64,000 nt of DNA. Origin: Incurvaria masculella (Eukaryota; Arthropoda; Insecta; Lepidoptera; Incurvariidae). Where the stretch lies: positions 22,641,021 through 22,705,020 of the forward strand of contig OX335642.1 in NCBI GenBank assembly GCA_946894095.1. The letters are read 5' to 3'. Of the stretch, positions 10,013 through 18,907 are shown in pieces. The notes beneath the pieces were generated by a model. It saw nothing but the letters and a program-made list of their open reading frames with translations. It was not told the origin of the DNA and did no database searches. Made by a program: the position numbers and the translations under genes. How positions within the stretch are numbered: position 1 is the first letter of the stretch; each line of letters opens with the position of its first letter.

Positions 10013-12028
10013 CTATTTCAAGTCAAGTTCTCCTATGTTGCTGTGCAACTTGAGATAATTTTGCAATTCTCTTTTGAATAAGTGATCATTGTCAAGGGTT
10101 TTTAGTGTATGGGGTAATTTGTTGTACAATTTAACTGAAAGATAGGGGAAGTGGCGTCGCCCGAGTAGTGTGCGCGCATTAGGTAGGGAGTAATTTATAT
10201 TTGTGCTGGTACGTGTTAGTTGAATTTGTTGTGAGCGTAGATAAACCTCCTTTTCTTTATTAAAACGCAATAAGATTTGTTTAAGGAATAGTTGCCTTGG
10301 GTCGAGGACATCAGCTAGTTTGTAAATTTCATCTGTCGAGAATAGGCGAGGTTTCTTGTATATCATTTTGAGTTGGCATCGTTGTGCTATATTTAATTTA
10401 TTCATTATATTAGTGCCACATCCACCCCAGGCGACTATTCCATACACCAAGAGTGATTGAGAAATCGCATAATAAACATCTTTTAGTGAATTTTTATCCA
10501 AGATGTGGCGTAGTTCCTTAAAAACGTAGCCCGATAATTGTTCTACCTGTTGATCCCACCTCAGATTTATATCAAAAATTACACCGAGGTATGTTATCTG
10601 TGAGACACGGTTCAATGGCTTACATTTACATTGATCAGGTTGACAATAGTGCATAGTTAATATTTTTTCAGTGTCAGGTTGTCCAACTTTATTATGGCTA
10701 AATGTCATGTAGGCTGTTTTCAGTATATTAACGGTTAGTATGTTATTGTCAAGCCATTTTTTCACTTGATTTGTTCCTTCTTCCGCAGATTCAAACACAG
10801 AGTCCCAACTATTTTCACTAAACATAAGAGCGGTATCATCCGCAAAGCATACAATCTCACCTTTAATTTTAAGTTTACATAAATCGTTGATGTAAATGCA
10901 GAATAAGATAGGCCCAAGCACACTTCCTTGTGGTACGCCATAGGTAATAGATAGCGGTTTACTGTATTTGCCTTGTAAAGTGACCATCTGTGTCCTCCCT
11001 GTAAGATAGCTTTTGAACCATTCTAGGAATGTACCAGTGATGCCAACCGCCTTCATCTTTGTGAATAGGACTACATGTGATACCGTATCAAATGCTTTTG
11101 CCATATCAATGAAAACAGCCAAACATTTTCTACCATTATCGACATTTTTGCTGAGATACTTAACAACCTTAGCAATAGCGTTATTGGTGCTAAGGCCAAC
11201 CTGAAAGCCAAATTGATTTTGTGAGAGTATATTTTGTGATTTTAAAAATTCATTCAGACGCATTTTAACTACTTTTTCTAGTATTTTTGATAAATTAGAT
11301 AGTAAGGAGATTGGTCTATAATTCTCAATAAGTAACTTTGAACCTTTTTTAAAAACAGGGATGACAACTGCACATTTCAGAGAATCTGGAAAAATACCAG
11401 TTTGTAAGCTAAGGTTAACCAAGTATTGCAAAGGTTCGAGTATATATTGGACCGTTTTTTTAAGTGTTACAGATGTAATTTGGTCAGCACCTGAAGCCTC
11501 TGTGTTCTTTAATTTTTTAACAATATCAGATATTTCGGACTGAGATGCTGATAGTAGAAGGAAAGATGGTGATACAGGTGTCCCCTCATCTTCATTTTTA
11601 GAGCAATCAGTGATGTTGTGAATCATGAGATGATCAGATGCTAGAGTCTCCCCAACCTTACTAAAGTAATTATTAGCGTAATTTAAGACTAAATCCGAAT
11701 TTTCTTGAACATTTTCTAAATTACCACCTATTTCCAGCCCCACAATATTGTGTTTCGGTTTTACTCGATCACTGGCTTCATTAATAACTTTCCACAGTTT
11801 TTTAGAATCAGAACCGGCATCATTGACTTTGTTTTTAAAGTAAGCTCTTTTCGAGCGTTTGAGTAATTTACCACAAATGTTTCTGTATCTACAGTAGTAC
11901 GATTTCAGTGACACATTTTCAGGTTGTTTTCTAACTAATTTGTGAATGCGATCACGTCTATGCATACAGTGTACTAGTCCGCGTGTGATCCATGATTTTA
12001 GGGTGCGTGATTGGTGTCTTTGTTGCAC
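10013..12028 (-). CDS. Retrotransposon reverse transcriptase part
   Basis: This 671-residue frame opens 24 bases after the upstream stop and in the same phase. It holds a complete reverse transcriptase: finger motifs VVIPVFKKGS and NYRPISLLS (about 221-253), NQFGF..G.ST (about 271-281), motif A with FIDMAKAFDTV (about 306-316), motif B with GVPQGSVLGP (364-373), the catalytic FADD (395-398), and then the thumb region and a cysteine-poor C-terminus ending GELDLK. The N-terminal part has the RTLKSWITRGL block that links endonuclease and RT in the L2/Jockey-like groups. The GTG at 12028 is only the start of the open stretch. In an intact copy this would be translated as part of the endonuclease polyprotein. 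All catalytic residues are present and there are no frameshifts, so the insertion is young. Confidence 0.9.
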   Translation of the reverse strand: MQQRHQSRTLKSWITRGLVHCMHRRDRIHKLVRKQPENVSLKSYYCRYRNICGKLLKRSKRAYFKNKVNDAGSDSKKLWKVINEASDRVKPKHNIVGLEIGGNLENVQENSDLVLNYANNYFSKVGETLASDHLMIHNITDCSKNEDEGTPVSPSFLLLSASQSEISDIVKKLKNTEASGADQITSVTLKKTVQYILEPLQYLVNLSLQTGIFPDSLKCAVVIPVFKKGSKLLIENYRPISLLSNLSKILEKVVKMRLNEFLKSQNILSQNQFGFQVGLSTNNAIAKVVKYLSKNVDNGRKCLAVFIDMAKAFDTVSHVVLFTKMKAVGITGTFLEWFKSYLTGRTQMVTLQGKYSKPLSITYGVPQGSVLGPILFCIYINDLCKLKIKGEIVCFADDTALMFSENSWDSVFESAEEGTNQVKKWLDNNILTVNILKTAYMTFSHNKVGQPDTEKILTMHYCQPDQCKCKPLNRVSQITYLGVIFDINLRWDQQVEQLSGYVFKELRHILDKNSLKDVYYAISQSLLVYGIVAWGGCGTNIMNKLNIAQRCQLKMIYKKPRLFSTDEIYKLADVLDPRQLFLKQILLRFNKEKEVYLRSQQIQLTRTSTNINYSLPNARTLLGRRHFPYLSVKLYNKLPHTLKTLDNDHLFKRELQNYLKLHSNIGELDLK

Positions 12029-12052
12029 GGCTTTTTCACATGAGCATGTCTT

Positions 12053-12955
12053 TTATATAGCCAGAATACAATTCCAAAAAAATATTCCATGCCTTGTTGT
12101 GTTCGCACAAGCATAAACTGTATTCCACGTTTCTCTATCTAATAATTCAATTAAATTATCGAGGTTCATTTTTGTTCTCTTGCTCTCAATTTCCTGGTGT
12201 ATGTAATTTCGACCTTGCAGTTTTGTAATGACTGAGAAGTGGTCAGTAGCTGTGGTTTGAAATATGACTGCTGTGCACTTTGCCTTTGTTTTCCACATCA
12301 CGTGGTCAAGACATGATTCTGTTGCTGCACGGGTAGGTTGATCCACAGCAACTCTGAGACCATATTGAAGCATCAGATCGAGGTAATCGTCACATTGTGG
12401 GTGCTTGTCACCGATAATATTAATGTTTAAATCACCAACTAAGAGGACATTCTGCTTAATATCGCTTTCACTAAGTGATTTTCCAAGCATATCTAGAAAT
12501 GTGTCTAAGCGACTTATTGATGGAGTCCGGTATATACCAAATATTGTAATATCCTTACCGATATCTACTTTGAGGCAATTTGCACCTGCGATATCTAACT
12601 CTGTATGCTGAAAAGGTATGCCTGTCTTTACATATACCATAACACCATCATTCTGCAATCTATTTATTTCTGTCTGAGTACACACATAGCCTGGTAGGGC
12701 TTTGTTAACTGTCTTATCTTTGAGCCAACATTCAGTAAGGACTACTACATCTACCGAAATACCTAGTCGTTGTAGCACTATACACAGTTCATCAAAGTTC
12801 TTGTTGATGCTACGAACGTTCATATTAAAGACGGTCAGTAGAGAAGGACCACTTATATATTGTCTACAAACATTGTCATCCACTGTCGAAATAACATCAA
12901 ATTCATTATTGAGTTCAATATTTTCAATGATTATTGTGTTGTCAAAGATAGCCAT
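12053..12955 (-). CDS. Retrotransposon endonuclease part (apurinic-like EEP domain), ends at an in-frame stop
   Basis: This frame encodes 300 residues. It carries the endonuclease/exonuclease/phosphatase fold that nicks target DNA for target-primed reverse transcription. Visible motifs in order are FNMNVRSINKNFDEL (Asn of motif I), VLTECWLK (catalytic Glu), GDLNINI (Asp and Asn), SCLDHVMW, and TDHFSV (the terminal Asp-His pair). All expected catalytic residues are present. The frame stops at TAA 12055-12053. The reverse transcriptase frame continues in the same phase right after it, so this is one polyprotein with a premature stop rather than two genes. The ATG at 12955 is the first in frame. 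Confidence 0.88.
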   Translation of the reverse strand: MAIFDNTIIIENIELNNEFDVISTVDDNVCRQYISGPSLLTVFNMNVRSINKNFDELCIVLQRLGISVDVVVLTECWLKDKTVNKALPGYVCTQTEINRLQNDGVMVYVKTGIPFQHTELDIAGANCLKVDIGKDITIFGIYRTPSISRLDTFLDMLGKSLSESDIKQNVLLVGDLNINIIGDKHPQCDDYLDLMLQYGLRVAVDQPTRAATESCLDHVMWKTKAKCTAVIFQTTATDHFSVITKLQGRNYIHQEIESKRTKMNLDNLIELLDRETWNTVYACANTTRHGIFFWNCILAI

Positions 12956-13269
12956 TAGAGAGGTTGACTATAGTAAATATCGATTTTATGACGTTTATTC
13001 TTTTATAATTAATGCTGCTTTGCACAGATTTAGAACTCGATGGTGAAATATAGTGTAAGCTGAGTAGTTGCATGTAATATATTTTAATGTAAATAATAGG
13101 AACTAGACAAAAATCCCCACATTTTCTATGTTGTTGTATGTATGAAATAGATATAAAATGGGTATGCTGTGTTGTGTGTAATAAGATATAAGTAAGTAAT
13201 AAGATATAAATGTTATGTTTAAAAATAGTACATGTAACTAGAATAACGAAAATATGTGTGACGACATAT

Positions 13270-13445
13270 GGCAAACCGAACCGAGAGACGGTGGCGGTGG
13301 CGGTGGCGGGAGGGGCAGCGCCGGGGGACAGGGCCGAGTGTCGTGCGTGGGCACTGCACTTGCCGGCTACCTCACTGACACCGTGCAGCAGCGCCCGCGC
13401 CCGGCCGCCTGCGCCTCCCGCCGCCGCCGCCAGTCAGCCGTACAT
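13270..13445. other. GC-rich island (CpG-rich)
   Basis: A sharp GC-rich block with GGTGGCGGTGGCGGTGGCGG, CAGCGCCCGCGCCCGGCCGC and CCGCCGCCGCCGCCAG lies between AT-rich sequences, just outside the 5' edge of the retrotransposon. Two overlapping plus-strand frames read low-complexity Gly/Arg or Ala/Pro and look spurious. It could be a promoter or 5' UTR exon of a host gene. I see no convincing start codon. Confidence 0.4.
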
Positions 13446-13661
13446 ATGTATGAATTTGCGTCTGTTTTCTATGGAGTACAAAACGGCTGGACGTATTTAG
13501 ATCAAATTTTCAAGTAATCCTCAGATTAGTCCAGTGCGTTGGTGATTTGGTTCAGTTTGGAAGTTAAGCTCAACTAAGTTGAATTTCATTTCATTTCATT
13601 TATTTAAGCTTTTTTGTTAGTCAAACTACACTAAGTTAAGTCAAAAACTGATCGATTCGCG

Positions 13662-13784
13662 GATTCAATCAATTCGGTAAAGTCCCGATTGCCGGAAATG
13701 ACGTCTGAGTTAATCAATGTTCAAACACGTAACTTATAGTGAACCGCATGGAGTTGACTCAGCCTCTTTCCATACTGTCCATAT
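13662..13784 (-). repeat. Short TIR repeat, family B, copy 3 (partial)
   Basis: In reverse orientation: CTCCATGCGGTTCACTATAA, ACGTGTTTGAACATTGATTA, and CAATCGGGACTTTACCGAAT match copy 1 beyond the core. Confidence 0.5.
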
Positions 13785-14235
13785 AGAGTGACATGTTTAA
13801 TCATAGGTTGACGTTGATTTTCATTTTGTATCCTTTCATGCTCACTCGGCTGTAATGTTTAGTCACTACGCAAGATTTTAGAAGCTGTATTAAGATGTGA
13901 TCGAGCTTTCTATACCATGTTTTCCAGCTGGTCTTTGCACGCGACAAAATTTCAATAAGCCCATTGCATCATACCTACACCATCCGAAAATATGCAGCCT
14001 TTAATCCAACGTTTTATTACTTGTTTGCGCTCGGGAAATCCGATTTTAAAATTTCAAAATGGCCGCGCACCTTAATATTCTGAATATTTTAAATTGTTCA
14101 TTCGCAATGGACCGTTTGCATATCTCTTGCTGTTCTGTAGTCTTATTTTACAACTTTCAGAACGACTTCATATTTTTATTACATTTAATAAGTATTCTAC
14201 TTTTATTATTTACAAGACTAAAAACGCATAACTAA

Positions 14236-14500
14236 AGGAACTACGTGACATGCCAGGACTTAAAATTCATCGTCACGGTTACATTGAACTTGATGGAAAA
14301 CACGGACAATGTTTTATTGCTGTTTCGACCAACCTTCCATTTATCATCTTTTCATCACCAACCCGGGCGAACCATACCACCTAGTAGCGGAAGGGAACTT
14401 GCAGTTTGACATGGATTCCGAACCATGGAAAAGCTCGCATTCGTGACAAAATTGGTCTTATCCAAATCAGAAAGAAAAATAAAATGGTGCTTGAACTTAG
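14236..14500 (-). repeat. SINE, tRNA-type body, partial
   Basis: GACATGCCAGGACTT, ACATTGAACTTGATGGAAAA, AACCCGGGCGAACC and CATGGAAAAGCTCGCATTCG are on the plus strand. Both the extreme tail and the head are missing. Confidence 0.75.
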
Positions 14501-14630
14501 TCCTCTGGCATTCAAGGCAATTCCCTGCGTCACTCAACTAAGAGCCGCATTTCATAATCGAATAGCGGGAGAAAATCAGTGATTGGGCAACTTTGAAACA
14601 CCGATTCGTTGAGACAGAACGACTTTATTT

Positions 14631-14997
14631 TTATGTAACTGGAAATGGAATACCAAACTGAACGTCAGATATGTATTATCCTAACATACCTGGGAACTAG
14701 GTCCCATACCAGGACCTTCCTTATATTGCTCTGCTACATTGAACTGGATAGAAAACACGGACAATTTTCATTGCCGCTTGGACCATCGTTCATTCCATTC
14801 GATGGTGCCATCCCGGGCGGGATTAAACATACGTTAGTAAGTAAGGAAGGGGACCTAAAGTTTTACGTGGAATCCGAATCACGGCCAGCCTCAACGGTTG
14901 AAAATGGTCACCCATCTAGAACCCAACCGCGCTCAGAGGCGCTTCACTAAGCTTATCGAATCGCAAGGCATCGAGCCGCTGGCATACCGAGACTGTA
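14631..14997 (-). repeat. SINE, 5S rRNA-head subfamily, full length
   Basis: Reading the minus strand, the head has AAGCTTAGTGAAGC and then GAGCGCGGTTGGGTTCTAGA followed by TGGGTGACC. This resembles the internal promoter region of 5S rRNA (AAGTTAAGC...GGGCGCGGTTAGTACTTGGATGGGTGACC): 22 of 29 bases match from GAGCGCGG to GTGACC. The shared SINE body (CCCGGGATGG, GAAAATTGTCCGTG, GGTCCTGGTATGGGACC) follows, and the tail is TTTCCAGTTACAT. So this SINE uses a 5S-type Pol III promoter. Confidence 0.85.
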
Positions 14998-15890
14998 AAC
15001 TCCCACCCACACAGCACGTGTTGGTGGGGACTGACTTCGCGGGCGTTGGCTATTTAGAACTGTGTGGGAAATGACCCGCGACCATGGAGGTAAAGAAATA
15101 ACAGGAGAACGGATGGAACTAAATAACCCTCCTTCTTTCGCAGTCGGGTATAAAGTGTCGCCACCTCAAATTGTGCCGCCGGAGGAATTTGGCCTTTGTT
15201 TCGGCATATGTTCTTTGGTTTCCGCTCTCGCTGAAAACATCATTACGAATGAAGAATGACGTAACGACGATCTTGTTTATTGAAAAATCATTCTTATCTT
15301 TCTCAGTTTATCTACAAATTTGGGAGACTTCTAATTGGATTAATCTCCGTTTTCATCACTGCGCTACAAATGTGTACGGCGATATAACGTTATAAGTCGC
15401 TTCGCGTCATGTTTTGTGTGCTCGTTGCATGGAAGTTATTTCTCCATGCATCGTTCACCTCCATGCCAGCGACCTGCTTCCCATATGATGATATGCATTC
15501 GCCCAAACAGCGGCGTCGTGAGTAACGACTCCGTAAAACTTCTCCCTCCTTTTCTCTGTCCTGCTGACTATCGCCTTAAACAAAACCAGAACACAATGCT
15601 CAAAGCCGCCATTATCCAAATGGCAGAGCGTCATTAGGGACACGCGCGTTATAGCACAACAATTATACAAAAATCTCAGTCCCTCCCGCCTGTGAGAGCT
15701 CTCGGGAGAGCAGAGGGTTGGCAGGCGCAGCGGATATTAATTCGAGTTATAATTACAGGCTATTTGTACAATAAACACGTTTGGCGGGGTCTGGCAAGCC
15801 GTGCAGTCGCCCGTGGAGTCAGGTATAATTGCAACTGGCAGTAAGTCTATAAAATTTGTGCTCTGTGGGTTCCGGCATGTAAAAATAATA

Positions 15891-16082
15891 CAATTGGCCC
15901 CAATGCACTGCTTTCCGTATATCTCGTCAGAGCTAACTAAGGGATTCGTCGTTCATAGATCTGATTTCATAAAAACTCCCCTTCCCTACTCATTAAGTTT
16001 TTAGAGTTAATCCCGCCCGGGTTGGCATTAAATGAACAATGGTCAAGCGGCAATGTAAATTGTCCGTGTTTCGTTCTGAAAT
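15891..16082 (+). repeat. SINE with the third type of head, 3'-truncated
   Basis: CAATTGGCCCCAATGCACTG, CTCGTCAGAGCTAACTAAGG and GATCTGATTTCAT form the head, followed by TAATCCCGCCCGGGTTGG and GGTCAAGCGGCAATG. Confidence 0.7.
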
Positions 16083-16997
16083 GTAAATTGCAACTCCATT
16101 TGTGGACTTTTATTATCCCTATTCAACACCGGTACTACGTTAGCTATCTATACCTCCCTCATTATGTAATCTATGACTAAAGTTGAATAGTTTTACTGGC
16201 TTGCTTGGCATAAACTTTGGCAACCAAAACATTTATTCAGTCGAATAATATGATCTAAAATGGGTGCATGATGTTTTTTCACTCCACAAATGTCGAGTTT
16301 AAGAAAGATATTTTAATATAATATTTCTTCGCGTAAGCCAAACATAAGTAAATAACAGATAATCCCTTTTCATCAACTAGACGACGAGAAAATTTCGCAC
16401 CTCACTTATAGCACTATTTCGTGCCTAGCTAGCATCCTAGAAGCAAAAACTAAACTGTAAATATTTCTTTAAGTTGACACATCCATTCGCACTATGCTCC
16501 ACTGCGGCGTAGTAAATTAGTTTCACCACTGTTGTGCTGTATAAAACATCGCATAAATTCGCAGACGTAACGATCTCGCCTCGCACCCAGACTGTAGCAT
16601 GTTGTTGTAGCGGGCTTAGTGCCACTGTTAGCTCTCTACGGTCATACTTAGATGGAACGAATATACTACATTTTATATGTTTTTGTCCAATCTTCCTTTT
16701 GGCTCAGATCTAATACGCTTTGTTTTATTGCGGCGTTGGCTTCTCTTAAGGGTGGTCCTCTGAATGGTGGTCACACATCAGCTTCTATATCTACGAATGC
16801 TGCCTACATGTGTATATCATATTCACTTGTATAACTTGGTATAACTTTAAACGAGCAATTCTTGCACGGAATACATATAGATGTTGTTTCAATATGAACT
16901 AATTATGAACTAAATCAAATTAACTTTAGTGGTAGTATGAAAACATATCATTCTGAAGGTTTAGTTTATTTCCGTTAGATGATTGGCCGAAGTTAGA

Positions 16998-17290
16998 CAA
17001 TGTTTTTATTGCTAACATACCTAATGAGAACTAGGTGCCATTCCAGGACGTTCCTTAAATCAAACCTAAAATAGATGCGAAACACTGACAATTTCCATTG
17101 CCACTTCCGACCATCTCTCATTCAAAGTGATGGAACCAACCCGGACGGTATTATCGCATATCAATCTAGGAAATAAGTAAGGCACGTTAACCTAGTTTTA
17201 CGTGGAAACCGAACCACAGCCAGGCTCAACGGTCGAAAACGATCATCCAACCAGAAACCGACTGCGCCTGGAGTTGCTTTACCTCGATAT
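16998..17290 (-). repeat. SINE, 5S rRNA-head subfamily, diverged
   Basis: The body is on the plus strand from TAACATACCTAATGAGAACT to CCAACCCGGACGG, then GAACCACAGCCAGGCTCAAC and ATCATCCAACCAGAAACC, the decayed 5S-like part, ending near GGAGTTGCTTT. Confidence 0.75.
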
Positions 17291-17504
17291 GTCGCGGCAC
17301 TGGTCTAGCGAGGGTAGATTTATAAACATAATAATTTAATCACCTAATTCCTGATTAATAATAAGGCTAGTTTCTTGATAGAGATGCATGTTCTATGATA
17401 TAAAATAACTGTGATTTATTTTAAATTGTTATCACGTGCCGATGAGCACCCGGCGCAGAGAATCATAGCAGCGCTTGTAGTAAACATTTCGATTTTGACA
17501 ATGA

Positions 17505-17725
17505 ACCGTTACTCAAACACATTTCTCTGCCATACGACCAGGATATGGAAGTGTCTGCCGGCGGGTGTCTTCCCTCATACCTATGACCTGGTAGTCTTGA
17601 AACGTAATTTTAACAATAACGAAAGCTCAGCGATAGTCCACAAATCCGCTGTGATGGTGCGAGGTCGATTTGGCTCTTCTGAGTACCTTTGGTCTCTTAG
17701 CACAGCTAACTCTGCCGGTTTTTCA
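17505..17725 (+). mobile_element. C-terminal tail of a Jockey/CR1-like reverse transcriptase
   Basis: The frame reads FLCHTTRIWKCLPAGVFPHT, then YDLVVLKRNFN, which is the C-terminal signature (TxRxWNxLPxxVFP...YxLxxFKxxVN) of non-LTR retrotransposon polymerases common in insects. The catalytic RT is absent. The open frame from 17411 is a decayed remnant, not a host gene. Confidence 0.6.
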
Positions 17726-18233
17726 TAAACCGCCGGCATAAATCGTAGCCAAGGTTAGAAGTCATAGAACTCTATGATAACAAATTGTACTTAAACGTAG
17801 CACCATACCTATAATTTTCCCAAATCCAGGAAATATTTCCCTTCTAGTAAATCTCCCCTCGCAACATTACCAACTTTCGCATCTCCACTCGTTCAGCTCG
17901 GGATAGGAATATAACTTTATACCTTCCTATTAATTTAGCCACAGCAGACGGTAGCCACTTATATACGGAGCAGCGAAGCGAGGACCCGTCTCGTATTGTA
18001 CCTTGCTTATGCATACCCACTTGAGGAAAACTAGATTTTATTTTATGAAACTAGATAGGAATGGCTAATACCACACCAACAGCATAACACATCGCATTCC
18101 CGAAGTAATAAGGAGCCATGCCAGCAGATATATTGATGTGATACAGATCATATCAAATAGGTTGGGGAAAAAGTTTCTTCGCATTTTTTAAGAAAATTCA
18201 AAACATTTTTTAATATGGTTTATTTACATTTAA

Positions 18234-18499
18234 CTAAAGTATGTAGGTACCATTTTGTTCGATAACTTTTTGCCATCTTGTAGGTAGGGACATGATCCCA
18301 TTGCTATAGAAATATTGGGACTTCTGATCAATATACCGCGACAAGTGGTTTTGGCAGTCCTCTCGTGATGTTAACCTGACACTGCCTAAAGAATTCTGAA
18401 GAGACCTAAACAGGTGGAAATCTGAAGGTGCAAGGTCAGGACTATACGGCGGATGCATTAACACCTCCCAGCCAAACTCTCTTAGTTTTTGCTGAGTGG
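18234..18499 (-). pseudogene. Mariner transposase, C-terminal part
   Basis: After the internal deletion, a second frame reads ARPHTSLATQQKLREFGWE, then HPPYSPDLAPSDFHLF, the motif that holds the last catalytic Asp of the D,D34D triad. It runs to a stop near the left terminal repeat and ends VIEQNGTYIL, the usual mariner C-terminus. It is out of frame with the N-terminal part. Confidence 0.85.
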
Positions 18500-18907
18500 C
18501 TAAAGATGTGTGAGGTCTAGCCGGTTCATTAGGTTTCTTTCAGTGAGCTCGTGAGGTACCCAAATATCGAGCTTTTTTGTGTACCCAGTTCTTTTCAAAT
18601 GCGCCAAAACTGTTTTGTGGTCAATTCCTAGTTCTTCAGCTACGTCGTAACTACTGATATGCCGATCTTGCTCCACTTTTTCGAAAATGGCATCCATTTT
18701 ATCCGTAATAGGGCGACCAGAGCGACGTGCATCTTTGACATCAAAATTTCCGGATTGAAAACGCTTACACCAAATTTGTGCTACTCTCACAGACACTGCA
18801 CTAGGTCCATAAACATCGCAAATTTTTTTCGCGGCTTGCGTTGCATTTTTACCTTTTTTGTAGTAAAATTTTAAAATGTATCGAATTTCTTCATTAGATT
18901 CACTCAT
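18500..18907 (-). pseudogene. Mariner transposase, N-terminal part (deletion derivative)
   Basis: The frame starts MSESNEEIRYILKFYYKKG and runs through the paired helix-turn-helix DNA-binding domain, including RRSGRPITDK and the linker SSYDVAEELGIDHKTV, up to WVPHELTERNLMNR, where the mariner catalytic domain should begin. At about 18528-18516 the sequence jumps directly to the ARPHTS segment that normally lies about 110-120 residues further on, and the frame changes. The first two catalytic aspartates fall in the missing part, so no active transposase can be made. The DNA-binding half is open and could still bind the element ends. Confidence 0.88.

Larger units (their letters stand above)
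9757..13206 (-). mobile_element. Non-LTR retrotransposon (Jockey/CR1/L2-like group), nearly full length
   Basis: The element reads right to left. It has an AT-rich 5' leader (13206-12956), one endonuclease plus reverse transcriptase frame (12955-10013) interrupted by a single stop, a 3' UTR of about 250 bases, and an A-rich tail (T run at 9764-9776 on the plus strand). A possible 10-base target duplication, TAAATGTTAT on the plus strand, occurs at 13207-13216 and 9747-9756. The region is AT-rich, so this could be chance. No separate ORF1 (gag-like) is visible, so the copy is either 5' truncated or belongs to a single-ORF lineage. The clade is judged from motif style only. Confidence 0.85.

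Noticed and set aside
12702..13046. 114-residue plus-strand frame
   Set aside because: Antisense shadow of the retrotransposon endonuclease.
13210..13517. Two overlapping Gly/Ala/Pro-rich plus-strand frames
   Set aside because: Low-complexity translation of a GC-rich island; the two frames overlap and neither shows a domain.
14645..14950. 101-residue plus-strand frame
   Set aside because: Runs entirely through an inverted SINE copy; not a protein.
15416..15670. Overlapping frames on both strands
   Set aside because: No recognisable motif on either strand and no splice signals.
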